DNA of 64,000 nt from NCBI GenBank assembly GCA_035575135.1, contig DATLYE010000091.1:1-64000 (forward strand), given 5' to 3'. The stretch comes from JANWXD01 sp035575135. GTDB lineage: Bacteria > Acidobacteriota > Terriglobia > Bryobacterales > Bryobacteraceae. The notes under the pieces were generated by a model. The model searched no databases. It was not told the origin of the DNA and saw only the letters and a program-made list of their open reading frames with translations. The translations under genes and the position numbers were made by a program. Positions 1-8,525 of the stretch are shown one piece after another (position 1 is the first letter of the stretch; every line of letters starts with the position of its first letter).

Positions 1-194
1 GTCGCCCCGGCGATCCCCTGCGGCCAGCGCGGATAGAGCGCCGCCGTCAGAGCCAGCGCCAGCAGGATCCGCGCGGGCTCCGCCCCGCTGCGAACTCCCG
101 GCAAGGGAACCAAAGCCAAGGCCCCCGCAACGCGCGCCAGAACCAGCCAGAAGGCCCAGACGGTCTCCAGCGGAAGCTTTAGCTCAACGGGCAT
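1..194 (-). CDS. fliR: Flagellar export protein FliR, N-terminal part (cut by window edge)
   Basis: This is the first 64 codons of FliR, an integral membrane part of the flagellar type III export gate that acts with FliP and FliQ. The start ATG at 194 lies inside the end of fliQ (11-base overlap), as expected for the fliPQR order. The visible residues begin MPVELKLPLETVWAFWLV and form a hydrophobic helix followed by a Pro/Gly turn and a second helix, as at the FliR N-terminus. The remaining three quarters of the gene lie left of the window, so completeness cannot be judged. Confidence 0.85.
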   Translation of the reverse strand, partial: MPVELKLPLETVWAFWLVLARVAGALALVPLPGVRSGAEPARILLALALTAALYPRWPQGIAGA

Positions 195-453
195 AGCGCG
201 TGAAATCGCTGAGCAACACAACCGTGTAGCGGATCAGCCGCTCCAGCATCCAGGGCAGCAGCAACACGAGGCCTGCCAGAAAGGCCGCCAGGCGCGGCAC
301 CGAATTGAATGCCGTGTCCTGAATCGAAGTCACGATCTGGACCAGGCTCACGACCACGCCCGCCGCAAAACCCACGGCCAGCAGCGGTGCACCCACCCAG
401 AAGGCCGTCAGCAGAGCCTGCTGCACCGTTTCCACCACCAGCTCCGGACTCAT
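184..453 (-). CDS. fliQ: Flagellar biosynthetic protein FliQ
   Basis: An 89-residue protein of normal FliQ length with two transmembrane helices (about residues 15-40 and 50-75). The loop has the family motif around QIVTSIQD (about residues 38-45) and an acidic/Asn turn before helix 2. FliQ packs with FliP and FliR in the core export gate of the flagellar basal body. It sits 16 bases after fliP, and its stop overlaps the fliR start. The family match is clear from the order and the motif. Confidence 0.95.
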   Translation of the reverse strand: MSPELVVETVQQALLTAFWVGAPLLAVGFAAGVVVSLVQIVTSIQDTAFNSVPRLAAFLAGLVLLLPWMLERLIRYTVVLLSDFTRYAR

Positions 454-469
454 CCCGTTCGCCTCCCGG

Positions 470-1186
470 CTATTGGTAGAAGCTCCGCACCAGCGAGCCG
501 ATGACCAGATTCCACCCGTCCACCAGCACGAACAGCAGGATCTTGAACGGTGCCGAGATCATCACTGGCGGAAGCTGGATCATGCCCACCGACAGGACCA
601 CGGCGGAGACCACCAGATCAATCACCAGGAACGGCAGGAACAACACGGCCCCGATCTGAAAGCCGGCCTTCAGCTCGGAAAGAATGTAGGCGGGAATCAA
701 CACGCTCAGCTCCAGGTCCGCCGGGCGGGCCGGCGCCGGCTTGCGGGTGATCTCCAGCAACAGGCGGATGTCCTTTTCCCGCGCAAACCGCAGCAGGAAT
801 GTCTTGAGGGGTTTGGCCCCTTCGCGGGCCGCCTCAGCCAGACTCATTTGCTGCTTCTCCAAAGGAATCCAGGCCTTCTGGTAGATCTCCGCCCCGACCG
901 GCTGCATGATGATCAAAGTCAGAAACAGAGCCATCCCGATCAGGACTTGGTTGGAAGGAGCCGAGTGCGTCCCCAGAGCCTGCCGCAGAAAGTGCAGGAC
1001 CAGCGTGATGCGCAAAAACGGGGTCACCGAAACAACAACCGCCGGCAGAAGCGTGAGCAGCGTCAGAAGCAGGACCACCTGCATCGGAACGCTCAGCGTG
1101 CCCTGCTCGATGCGGCCCAGTCCGACGGGAGCGGTTTGGGCGGCCGCAGAAGCGGCAGCGGCGAGCAACCACCGGGTCAGCCTCAT
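470..1186 (-). CDS. fliP: Flagellar biosynthetic protein FliP
   Basis: A 238-residue protein with a cleavable-looking signal peptide (MRLTRWLLAAAASAAAQ) and the FliP core, including the PFLRITLVLHFLRQALG segment and a C-terminal membrane pair. FliP forms the export-gate pore with FliQ and FliR. The frame stays open 255 bases further upstream. I chose the ATG at 1186 because it follows the fliO stop in an ATGA overlap and begins with the expected signal sequence. It is part of the leftward fliN-O-P-Q-R run. Confidence 0.95.
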   Translation of the reverse strand: MRLTRWLLAAAASAAAQTAPVGLGRIEQGTLSVPMQVVLLLTLLTLLPAVVVSVTPFLRITLVLHFLRQALGTHSAPSNQVLIGMALFLTLIIMQPVGAEIYQKAWIPLEKQQMSLAEAAREGAKPLKTFLLRFAREKDIRLLLEITRKPAPARPADLELSVLIPAYILSELKAGFQIGAVLFLPFLVIDLVVSAVVLSVGMIQLPPVMISAPFKILLFVLVDGWNLVIGSLVRSFYQ

Positions 1187-1446
1187 AGCCCGTCGCCTCC
1201 CCATTCCTCCGCAGGCCCCGGCTCCGCAATCCGCTCCAGAACCTGAATCCCTGCCGGGGAGACGCCCACCAGAAGCGCGCGTCCGGCCACGCGCACCAGA
1301 TGCAGGGAGTGGTGCGGGGAAAGCACCAGCCGCTCCAGCCGCTCGATCCGTGCCCGTGCCCGGGCCGCCCGCACCCGGCCCGGCGCGCGCCACAGGCCCG
1401 CCAGCCACCCGGCCGCCACCATTCCCGCCTGCCCGAGCCAACTCAC
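1183..1446 (-). CDS. fliO: Flagellar protein FliO
   Basis: An 87-residue small protein with one N-terminal membrane helix (about residues 5-20), a basic stretch, and a C-terminal domain with the FliO-type pattern LVRVAGRALLVGVSPAGIQVLE. FliO helps assemble the FliP ring. It starts with GTG at 1446, overlapping the fliN stop (GTGA), and its stop overlaps the fliP ATG. FliO is poorly conserved, so the call relies on the motif plus its place between fliN and fliP. Confidence 0.85.
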   Translation of the reverse strand: MSWLGQAGMVAAGWLAGLWRAPGRVRAARARARIERLERLVLSPHHSLHLVRVAGRALLVGVSPAGIQVLERIAEPGPAEEWGGDGL

Positions 1447-1733
1447 GCCTGTTCCGCTCCTTTCTGCCGCTCCGCTCGCAGCGGCACGAAGTCGGTCAAC
1501 CGGATCGCCGCCACGTTTTCGACCAGCACCACTTCGCCGTAACCGATGAGGACCCCTCCCACGCGCACTTCCAGGTTTTCTCCGGCGGCGCGGTTGAGCG
1601 TCACCACCGCGCCCGGGCGCAGAGCCATCAGTTGCCCCAGCGTCAGTACGGGCCGGCCGAGCTCGGCTTCGACATCGAGCGGCACTTCGCCGAGAGCCGC
1701 CATCGCTGCTTTGGGATCCATACGCCGGTTCAC
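1443..1733 (-). CDS. fliN: Flagellar motor switch protein FliN
   Basis: A 96-residue protein matching the C-terminal SpoA-type domain of FliN: LDVEAELGRP near the start, the LMALRPGAVVTLNR segment in the middle, and a VLIGYGEVVLVENVAAIRLTDF strand set near the end (cited in part). FliN is in the C-ring, where it controls rotation direction and docks export cargo. The start is GTG at 1733. An in-frame ATG four codons later (1721) is an alternative. It lies between flgE and fliO. No fliM or fliY is in the window. Confidence 0.93.
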   Translation of the reverse strand: MNRRMDPKAAMAALGEVPLDVEAELGRPVLTLGQLMALRPGAVVTLNRAAGENLEVRVGGVLIGYGEVVLVENVAAIRLTDFVPLRAERQKGAEQA

Positions 1734-1757
1734 TCAGCTGTCCGGTCGGGCTTCCGG

Positions 1758-3014
1758 TTACCGCTTCAGGTTCATGGTCTCCTGGCTAATCTCGTCCACC
1801 GTGGTGACCACCCGCGCATTGGCCTGATAGCCTCGCTGGAAAACGATCAGATTGGTGAACTCCTGGGCGATGTCCACGGTCGAGGATTCAATCGAGGCGC
1901 CGAAGACCTTGCCGCGGCCGCCCGTTCCCGGAAGGCCGATGGCCGGCGCGGCGCTCAGCGCCGTGAGCTGGAAGTTGTTGTTGCCCACCGCCATCAGCGA
2001 GTCGGGATTGCGCACGACGGCCAGGGCAAGCTGCCCCACCACCCGCTGCTCGCCGTTGGAATACTGCGCCAGGATCTTGCCGCCGTCGGCCAGTCCCACG
2101 CGCACCAGCTGCGCCGCCGTCAGGCCGTCTTGCGAGAGGGCGGCCACGGCGGAAGTCTGCGCATATTGCGTCAGCAGCGGCGTCTGGTCGGGAGCGTACA
2201 GGTGCCAGGAGATGTCCATGTCGGCCGCGCCGCTGACCAGTCCGGTGATGCTGATCGCGATCGGCCCGCCGGAGGCCGGAGGCGATTGCAGCTGGCCCTG
2301 CGCGTCAAAGTCCAGGGTCCCGTTGGCCAGCGACAGCGGGGTGCCGGGCGTGCCGCCGGAGACCTCGTCGCCCATGATCGTCACGTCGTAGTCCCACTGG
2401 TTGGCGCCGGTCTTGGTGAACGTTACCGTAAGCACGTGCGTCACCCCGAGCGAGTCCACCACTTCCACCGGCGTCGAGAAGGTGCCATCCGGCTGGCCGA
2501 CCGTGCCCGCAGCGTTCAGGTTCAATACCAGCGAGAAGTTCGCCGTAGCCAGGGGCGGACGCAGTGTCCCGACCGGCACCACGATGTTGCCGATGGGCCG
2601 GTTGGTATCGAGCACGCCCCCGGATTCGGTCCAGCCCTGCACGCGCTCGCCGGTCGCCGTCAGCAGATTCCCCTCGGCGTCCACGTGGAAATTTCCCGCG
2701 CGCGTCAGCAACAGCGCCCCGTTGCGGTCCCGCAGCACGAAAAAGCCGTCGCCTTGAATGCCGGCGTCCAGGCTCCCGCCCGTCGATTGCAGCGTTCCCT
2801 GCGTAAACTGGCGGAGCGTGAGCGGGCGCGCCACGCCCAGGCCGACCTGCGTTTCGCCCAGTCCCAGAGCCTGCGTCACCAAGTCGTGAAAGACCACCGT
2901 GCTTGCCTTGAACCCGGGGGTGTTCAGGTTGGCCAAGTTGTTGCCCACCACGTCCACCGCCGTCGTGTGTGCGTTGAGCGCGGAAAGCGCCGTCGAAAAT
3001 GCTGTAAATGCCAT
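1758..3014 (-). CDS. flgE: Flagellar hook protein FlgE
   Basis: A 418-residue rod/hook family protein. The N-terminus has the family signature ALNAHTTAVDVVGNNLANLNTPGFK, and the C-terminus has the coiled-coil segment ending FQRGYQANARVVTTVDEI. The length and the enlarged central domain fit the hook FlgE rather than the rod proteins FlgF and FlgG. A strong AAGGAGG site lies about 7 bases before the ATG at 3014. It follows flgD (scaffold) and fliK (length control), the usual hook cluster. Confidence 0.93.
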   Translation of the reverse strand: MAFTAFSTALSALNAHTTAVDVVGNNLANLNTPGFKASTVVFHDLVTQALGLGETQVGLGVARPLTLRQFTQGTLQSTGGSLDAGIQGDGFFVLRDRNGALLLTRAGNFHVDAEGNLLTATGERVQGWTESGGVLDTNRPIGNIVVPVGTLRPPLATANFSLVLNLNAAGTVGQPDGTFSTPVEVVDSLGVTHVLTVTFTKTGANQWDYDVTIMGDEVSGGTPGTPLSLANGTLDFDAQGQLQSPPASGGPIAISITGLVSGAADMDISWHLYAPDQTPLLTQYAQTSAVAALSQDGLTAAQLVRVGLADGGKILAQYSNGEQRVVGQLALAVVRNPDSLMAVGNNNFQLTALSAAPAIGLPGTGGRGKVFGASIESSTVDIAQEFTNLIVFQRGYQANARVVTTVDEISQETMNLKR

Positions 3015-3062
3015 CGAATGTCCTCCTTGTTTTCTCGATCCTGTCGCCTGCGCCGGCCCGTT

Positions 3063-3335
3063 TCAGGTGCCGGCGGCCTCCGGCTGCGGCGCGAGCTGGC
3101 GAGCCAGCACTTCCAGTTGCTTCCGGATCTCGAGCATCTGCTCGAGTTCGGTGAACTGGGCCAGTTGCGTCAAAAACTCGATACCGTCGGCCGGATTGAG
3201 CGGATTCTGATTCTTGATCTGCGCCACCAGCAGGCGCAGGAACGCGTCCTTGGTCACCATTTGCGGTTCGTTGACCACCGGGCGGGTCTCCTGGCCGGCG
3301 GCCTGGTTTGCCGCCGCTCCGACTTGCGTGATCAT
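3063..3335 (-). CDS. flgD: Hook-cap protein FlgD, minimal form
   Basis: Only 90 residues, against about 220 in the usual FlgD. It keeps the conserved N-terminal segment (residues 28-70) with DAFLRLLVAQIKNQNPLNPADGIEFL and a following amphipathic helix with QLAQFTELEQM, cited here in parts. The C-terminal FlgD Tudor/Ig-like domains are missing, and the protein ends after an Ala/Pro-rich tail. FlgD caps the growing hook. The start at 3335 has an AAGGAGG site. Both ends look intact, so I read this as a natural short form and not a broken gene. Confidence 0.85.
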   Translation of the reverse strand: MITQVGAAANQAAGQETRPVVNEPQMVTKDAFLRLLVAQIKNQNPLNPADGIEFLTQLAQFTELEQMLEIRKQLEVLARQLAPQPEAAGT

Positions 3336-3366
3336 CGCTTCACTTCCTCCTTGGTTTCGATCGCGT

Positions 3367-5097
3367 TCAATCCTGAAATTCCTCGCGAGGCTGCTCGGCC
3401 TGGCGGCGGCGCCCGCCGGGGTCGCCGCCGGAGCCGTGCTCCCAACCCGACGGCAGGGGCGCGCTGTCCGGGCTTGTTTGCTCCCGGGCGCTTCCCTCAG
3501 CAGGCCCCGGAGTGCCGGCTGCTGCAGGGGCTCCGATCAACTCCGCCGCAAGGCCGCGGGCCTGAAGGCCGTTGACCAACTGCGCCGCTCCCTCGCGCAG
3601 CGCCGCCACAGCGGTGCCGCGGGCCGAGACAGCCACATGAATCTCCCCGGCGCGGTCCCGCACATCCAGCCGCACGCGCGCGCCGCTTGCGCCCTCCAGC
3701 TCGAGCGTGATCCGGCGGACATTTGCGTCCTGCGGCGGTGCGGCTTCCGGCTGCGAGGCCGGACTGCGGCTCGGAGACACTTCCGGAGGCGTGGCTTCCG
3801 AGGGGACCTCAGGGGAAACCGGGCGGCTGACCGCCGCTACCACCGGGGGGCGCACATCTCCCCGCTGCGCGTAAGGTTCGGAGATCCGCTCCGGGGCCGA
3901 TTCGAAGGCTTCGGTGTGTCGCCTGGTGAGGACGGCTCGAGCTTCCACGCCAGAGGCGGCACGGGCGGCCGGTAGCGGTCGCGACTCCGCTGCCGGCTCC
4001 TCGATTAGTACTGGCTCCGCCTTCATGGCTACATGCACGTCCGCGTCCGGCGTGGCCTTTACGCCCTCCGCCCGCCCGTTCCGCACAGAGGCGGTTTCCG
4101 GCGGCAGGATGCGTACGGCGAAGACCGGTTCGCCGCGCAGCAGCGCTCGTGCCGGCGCGATCGGCACGATGGCGTGCGGCGTTCCGGTTCCGTCGCGATC
4201 CGTTGTCCTCTCGGCCCCCGTCGGCGCAAGATCGCGCGGGCCGGCCTGCCGGTGGAGTTCCGGGAGCCCTGCCGCCGGCCGCACGGAATCAGCGACCGGC
4301 GCCGTCCGCACAGCGGTTGAATCCGCTGCGACGTTCGGTGTCGGAGTCGGCTGCGCGGGCTCCGGCTCCGGAGCGACAGCGATCCCCGGGCGGGTCTCGG
4401 AAGTCCCGGCGGAGCGGTGGAGTTCTCGCGCGGAGGCCGTTTCTTTCCGTGGCCGCAACTCGTCGTCTCCGGGCTTCGCCTCCGGCCCCGCCCGTGCAGT
4501 CGCGGTGGGCGGTTCCTCGAACCCATCGAGCGGCAGCTCGGGCCGGCTGGCAAGTGCTTCGCGGGCGTTGGCCTGAGCGAGCTGCTCTGCTGGCGCATTG
4601 GCGCTCGAAGCCGCAAGCAGGCCCTCCGCAGGCTGCTTGGTAGAAGCAGGCAGTCCGGCCGGATTCTCGGGAATCCCCGCTGCGAGGGCTGGCGGCACTG
4701 CCGGGAACGCCCGCAAACGATCCGCTGGCAGCGGCGATTGCGACTCCTCGGCCGCTCGTGCCTTGTGCCGTTGCAAGGGCAGCGGACCTCGCGGTGTAAG
4801 CCTCTCGCCCGGCGCCGGACCGATCGTATCGAGCGCGACTGCGCCTTCCAGAGGCAGCCTGCTGGATTGTAAGCCCTCGCTCGGAGCCGAGAGAGCGGGC
4901 AGCCACCCTTGTTCGTCGGGTTCGGGCCGAGCTGGCTTGGAACCAAGCAGCGCCTCGAAAAGCCCGGTAAACTCGCCCGCACCCGACGGCCGGGCCTCGG
5001 GCGCCGCACCCGTTGCGCCGGCAGGATCATCGTCGGCTCGAACGCCAAGCTGCATGGGAGCCGCGGTCAACGCCAAGCTGGGCCAGACGCCGGTCAC
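3367..5097 (-). CDS. fliK: Hook-length control protein FliK-like
   Basis: A 576-residue Pro/Ala/Glu-rich, low-complexity protein with a folded C-terminal domain (about residues 455-520: ITLELEGASGARVRLDV...AALREGAAQLVNGLQARGL, cited in part) that fits the Flg_hook (FliK C-terminal) domain. FliK is the molecular ruler that switches export from hook to filament subunits. The N-terminus contains a short GEFTGLFEALLG segment typical of FliK. It starts at GTG 5097, with an internal ATG at 5055 as an alternative. It leads the fliK-flgD-flgE group. The long disordered middle means homology outside the C-terminal domain cannot be judged by eye. Confidence 0.8.
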   Translation of the reverse strand: MTGVWPSLALTAAPMQLGVRADDDPAGATGAAPEARPSGAGEFTGLFEALLGSKPARPEPDEQGWLPALSAPSEGLQSSRLPLEGAVALDTIGPAPGERLTPRGPLPLQRHKARAAEESQSPLPADRLRAFPAVPPALAAGIPENPAGLPASTKQPAEGLLAASSANAPAEQLAQANAREALASRPELPLDGFEEPPTATARAGPEAKPGDDELRPRKETASARELHRSAGTSETRPGIAVAPEPEPAQPTPTPNVAADSTAVRTAPVADSVRPAAGLPELHRQAGPRDLAPTGAERTTDRDGTGTPHAIVPIAPARALLRGEPVFAVRILPPETASVRNGRAEGVKATPDADVHVAMKAEPVLIEEPAAESRPLPAARAASGVEARAVLTRRHTEAFESAPERISEPYAQRGDVRPPVVAAVSRPVSPEVPSEATPPEVSPSRSPASQPEAAPPQDANVRRITLELEGASGARVRLDVRDRAGEIHVAVSARGTAVAALREGAAQLVNGLQARGLAAELIGAPAAAGTPGPAEGSAREQTSPDSAPLPSGWEHGSGGDPGGRRRQAEQPREEFQD

Positions 5098-5285
5098 GTT
5101 GCGGCTCCGTGCAGTTGGACGGCCACCGTCGCGGCACCAACCCGCAAGGAGTTAGCAGGATTGCGCCCGGCAGAATTGTGGCAATCGAGCGGCGACCGCC
5201 AAAACCGCGTCGTCCGAGCAAGCTTCGGCTGATGGGCTTATCGTCCTTGCGCTGTGATTTTCCAGCCTTTGGATCGTGCCGTTGC

Positions 5286-5302
5286 TTGGCGAGCCGCGTG
5301 CT
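5286..5302 (+). promoter_or_regulatory. Possible sigma-54-type promoter before flgF
   Basis: The bases TTGGCGAGCCGCGTGCT resemble the sigma-54 consensus TTGGCAC-N5-TTGCW. The invariant GG (5288-5289) and GC (5300-5301) are separated by exactly 10 bases. Three consensus positions differ. It lies 29 bases upstream of the flgF ATG in the divergent fliK/flgF gap. Class II rod/hook genes are often RpoN-dependent, so the position fits. No activator site is obvious. Confidence 0.35.
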
Positions 5303-5330
5303 ATGGAGGTGGCGGAGACAGAAACGGCGT

Positions 5331-6077
5331 ATGGACGCACTGACCATCGCTGCCGCCAGCGGCCTGCGGGCGCGGATGGAGTCGCTCGAGATGCTGGCCA
5401 ACAACCTGGCCAATCAAGCGACGGACGGGTTCAAGGCGGACCGCGAATTCTACAGTCTTTATATTTCTGCGGAGGCTGCCGCGGCGCTCAGTTCCGGCGA
5501 AAGCTCCTACAGCGCCGTGCTGCCGGTTATCGAGAGGCACTGGACGGACTTTTCCCAAGGCTCCCTCAAACCGACCAACAACCCTCTGGATTTGGCCTTG
5601 TCAGGCCCCGGGTTTTTCGCGGTGAACGGACCCTCCGGGCCCTTGTACACACGCAGCGGTAATTTCCGGATTGCGGGCGCGGGCGTGCTGGCCACGGCCG
5701 AAGGTTTCCCTTTGCGCGGAACGGACGGAAACCCGATTACGGTGTCTGCCGGCGTTCCGATCGAAGTGGCTGCCGACGGCACGGTGACGCAGGGGGGTCA
5801 GGTGATCGGGCAGCTGGAAATCGTGGATTTCGCCGATCGCAGCCTGCTCGTCAAACGCGGCAAGAATTACTTTGAGGCTCCCGCGGGGGCGGCGCGCGTG
5901 GCTGCGCAGGCCGAGGTGCGCCAGGGCAAGCTCGAGTCTTCCAATGTTTCGGCCGCCGAGGGAGCGGTGCGGCTGGTGAGCGTGCTGCGGCAGTTCGAGA
6001 TGCTCGAAAAGGCCGTTACGATCGGGGCCGAGATGAACCGCCGCGCCGTCGAGGAGGTGGCGCGTGTGGGCTCCTGA
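5331..6077 (+). CDS. flgF: Flagellar proximal rod protein FlgF
   Basis: A 248-residue rod protein with the N-terminal signature MESLEMLANNLANQATDGFKAD, a central NPLDLALSGPGFFAV motif and a C-terminal coiled-coil helix with LRQFEMLEKAV. FlgF is a rod subunit that crosses the periplasm. The frame is open further upstream. The ATG at 5331 is chosen because the family N-terminus begins there. It heads the rightward run flgF-flgG-flgA-flgH-flgI-flgJ. FlgF and FlgG are similar, and the order (shorter protein first, FlgG next) favours FlgF. Confidence 0.9.
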   Translation: MDALTIAAASGLRARMESLEMLANNLANQATDGFKADREFYSLYISAEAAAALSSGESSYSAVLPVIERHWTDFSQGSLKPTNNPLDLALSGPGFFAVNGPSGPLYTRSGNFRIAGAGVLATAEGFPLRGTDGNPITVSAGVPIEVAADGTVTQGGQVIGQLEIVDFADRSLLVKRGKNYFEAPAGAARVAAQAEVRQGKLESSNVSAAEGAVRLVSVLRQFEMLEKAVTIGAEMNRRAVEEVARVGS

Positions 6078-6130
6078 ACCGGTCCGGTGGCGGCCGGTAA
6101 CGATTTCAGATCAAGCCAAGGAGGACGGAC

Positions 6131-6922
6131 GTGATTCGTGCTTTGTACAGCGCTGCCAGCGGGATGACGGCGCAGCAGTTGAATGTGGACAATATTGCGC
6201 ATAACCTGGCCAACGCCAATACGGTCGGCTACAAGGTTCGCCGCGCGCAATTTCAGGACCTGCTCTATCAGAACCTGGTGACGCCCGGAGCTTCCGCCGG
6301 GCAGCAGACCGTGGTTCCGACCGGCCTGCAGCTCGGGCTGGGAACCCGGGCCGCTTCGAACGAGATCATCTTTTCGCAGGGCAATTTCATTCAGACCTCC
6401 AATCCGCTGGATCTGGTCATCCAGGGCCGCGGTTTTTTCCAGGTGCGTCTTCCCTCGGGCGAGATTGCCTACACGCGTGCCGGCTCGTTCCATCTGGACC
6501 GGGATGGGAATCTTGTGACACTTGACGGGGATCCGATCGAGCCGCAGATCACGATTCCTCCGGATGCGCAATCCATTACGGTGGCAGCCGACGGCACGGT
6601 GAGCTACACGCAGCCGGGCCAGACGGCGGCGCAGCTGGCGGGCCAGATTCAGCTGGCCAATTTTCAAAATCCCGCAGGCTTGAACAGCATCGGCAGGAAT
6701 CTGTATCTGCCCACGGATGCCTCAGGGGATCCCACCATCGGCACGCCGGGAGGCCAGGAAGGTCTCGGGACGCTGCTGCAGGGCTATCTGGAGCAATCCA
6801 ACGTCAGCGTGGTCGAGGAGTTCATCAACCTGATCGTGAGCCAGCGGGCCTATGAGGCCAACGCCAAAATCGTCAAGGCGGCCGACGAGATGTACCAGCA
6901 GATCAACAACCTGACGCGATGA
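6131..6922 (+). CDS. flgG: Flagellar distal rod protein FlgG
   Basis: A 263-residue protein with MIRALYSAASGMTAQQLNVDN at the N-terminus, the NPLDLVIQGRGFFQV segment and a C-terminus with VEEFINLIVSQRAYEANAKIVKA, all typical of FlgG (cited in parts). The GTG start at 6131 has an AAGGAGG site 8 bases upstream. FlgG forms the distal rod that passes through the P and L rings, whose genes flgI and flgH lie just downstream. Its stop overlaps the flgA start. Confidence 0.96.
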   Translation: MIRALYSAASGMTAQQLNVDNIAHNLANANTVGYKVRRAQFQDLLYQNLVTPGASAGQQTVVPTGLQLGLGTRAASNEIIFSQGNFIQTSNPLDLVIQGRGFFQVRLPSGEIAYTRAGSFHLDRDGNLVTLDGDPIEPQITIPPDAQSITVAADGTVSYTQPGQTAAQLAGQIQLANFQNPAGLNSIGRNLYLPTDASGDPTIGTPGGQEGLGTLLQGYLEQSNVSVVEEFINLIVSQRAYEANAKIVKAADEMYQQINNLTR

Positions 6923-7830
6923 AGCTTCTGGTTCAGTGCCTGGCGGGTTCGCTTGCCTGGGGCGGCTGCGTCGCGGTCGAAGCCGACCGGATCCGGGCCG
7001 CGGATCTGGCGCGCGCGGTGCCAGCGTTTGCTGCGGCGCCGCCGGAGGCGGAACTCGGTTATGCGCCCGCGCCCGGAGCGCGGCGTTACGTTCGGGCCAG
7101 CGAGCTGGCGCGGTGGGGCGTGCGGCTTGGTGTCAGGCTTCCTCAGCCGGCCTCGGTCTGCTTTGAGCGCCGCATCGAAGCGCTCAACGGAGAGCAGGTG
7201 CGTGCGGCGATGGAGCATGCCCTGAAAGACCCGCAGGTCCGCATCGAAGTGATGGAGTGGAGCCGGCAACCGGTTCCTGCCGGGACGCTCGAGTTTCCGA
7301 TTTCCGGCTTGGCGCGGCCGCCGGTTTCCGACGGCGCGGCGCCGGTGCTCTGGAAAGGATGGGTGCGTTACGGGAGCAGCCGGAGGTATCCGGTGTGGGC
7401 ACGCGTTCGGGTCCGCTCCAACGGCGTTCGCGTAGTTGCGGCCGTGCCGCTCAAGCCGGGGCAGTTGATCCGCAACGACGACGTGCGGCTGGAAGAATAC
7501 GAGGGGTTTCCCGATCGGGGAGCCTGGTTTGCTTCGATCGAAGAGGTCTCCGGGCGCCTGCTACGGCAGGCGGTGGCGGCGGGTGCTCCGCTGCCGCGTC
7601 AAGCGGTGGAGGATGCGCCGGAGATAGCCAGGGGAGCGACGGTGCGCGTCGAGGCGGCCAGCGGAGCGGCGCGGGTGGTGCTCGAAGGGCGCGCCGAATC
7701 GGACGGCCGGCTGGGTGAGCTGGTCAGGGTGCGCAATCTCGCCACAGGCAGGACGTTTCGGGCGCGTGTGGAAGGCCCCGGGCGGGCAGTGGCCCCGGCG
7801 GCGGGACTCGCAGACAGGAGGACACCGTGA
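6919..7830 (+). CDS. flgA: P-ring assembly chaperone FlgA
   Basis: A 303-residue periplasmic protein with a signal peptide (residues 1 to about 20) and a C-terminal SAF/FlgA domain (from about residue 165). The hallmark segment is VVAAVPLKPGQLIRNDDVRLEE, and the FlgA end reads VRVRNLATGRTFRARVEGPGR. FlgA helps FlgI polymerise into the P ring. The ATG overlaps the flgG stop (ATGA), and its own stop overlaps the flgH start. The N-terminal half is long and weakly conserved, as usual in this family. Confidence 0.9.
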   Translation: MKLLVQCLAGSLAWGGCVAVEADRIRAADLARAVPAFAAAPPEAELGYAPAPGARRYVRASELARWGVRLGVRLPQPASVCFERRIEALNGEQVRAAMEHALKDPQVRIEVMEWSRQPVPAGTLEFPISGLARPPVSDGAAPVLWKGWVRYGSSRRYPVWARVRVRSNGVRVVAAVPLKPGQLIRNDDVRLEEYEGFPDRGAWFASIEEVSGRLLRQAVAAGAPLPRQAVEDAPEIARGATVRVEAASGAARVVLEGRAESDGRLGELVRVRNLATGRTFRARVEGPGRAVAPAAGLADRRTP

Positions 7831-8510
7831 AGATCGCATTCTTGGTGGTTTTGCTTTGCCTGGGTCTGAGCGGCGCCGAGCGGAGCCGGCGGCAGCCGTC
7901 TTCGGCGCTCGACCGGTATATCGAGGAGGCCATGAGCCGGAGCGGACCGGAGGCCGAAGCGGCGCCGGGTGCGATCTGGTCTCCGACGGCACGGTTTGCG
8001 GATCTGGCGCGCGATGTGCGCGCCGCCCAGGTGGATGACGTGGTCACCATTCTGGTTGTCGAGCGGGCCACCGCGCTGGCCAAGGGCGCAACCAAAACGG
8101 CGCGCTCGGCGGGGGCGAAGGGTTCCGTGGCCGCTCTCGGAGGCATTACGCGCGCAGCCGGTCCTTTGGCCAATCTGGCGGATCTTGCGGGCGAATCGCA
8201 GCTGAACGGCGAAGGTTCGACCAGCCGCGAGACCGTGCTGAGCACGACGCTGGCAGCCCGCGTGACTCACGTGCTGCCGAACGGCTATCTCGTCATCGAA
8301 GGCGCCAAGGATGTGCAGGTCAACTCCGAGCGCCAGTCGGTGGTCGTGCGAGGTGTCATCCGGCCGGAGGATTTGAGTCCGGGCAACGTGATCCGCTCCG
8401 ACCGCATCGCGCAGCTCGAGGTGAAGGTAAACGGCAAAGGCGTGGTGGCCGATGCCGTGCGGCGGCCGTTTTTCCTGTACCGGCTCTTGCTCGGTTTGCT
8501 GCCCTTCTAG
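7827..8510 (+). CDS. flgH: Flagellar L-ring protein FlgH
   Basis: A 227-residue outer-membrane ring subunit. It has the FlgH core: DVRAAQVDDVVTILVVE, then the ETVLSTTLAARVTHVLPNGYLVIEG and GVIRPEDLSPGNVI segments, cited in parts. FlgH is normally a lipoprotein. Here the signal peptide (LVVLLCLGLSGAERS) has no Cys at the expected cleavage point, so lipidation is doubtful. The gene overlaps flgA by 4 bases and is followed closely by flgI. Confidence 0.93.
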   Translation: MKIAFLVVLLCLGLSGAERSRRQPSSALDRYIEEAMSRSGPEAEAAPGAIWSPTARFADLARDVRAAQVDDVVTILVVERATALAKGATKTARSAGAKGSVAALGGITRAAGPLANLADLAGESQLNGEGSTSRETVLSTTLAARVTHVLPNGYLVIEGAKDVQVNSERQSVVVRGVIRPEDLSPGNVIRSDRIAQLEVKVNGKGVVADAVRRPFFLYRLLLGLLPF

Positions 8511-8525
8511 GAGGTGCCGGCGGGT

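Noticed and set aside
906..3575. A very long open frame on the plus strand across fliP, fliN and flgE
   Set aside because: It lies opposite clear flagellar genes. The translation is rich in Arg, His, Gln and Pro with no domain pattern. It is a shadow caused by high GC content.
7827..7900. A lipoprotein signal in FlgH
   Set aside because: The only Cys is inside the hydrophobic stretch (LLCLGL), and no Cys follows at the cleavage point.
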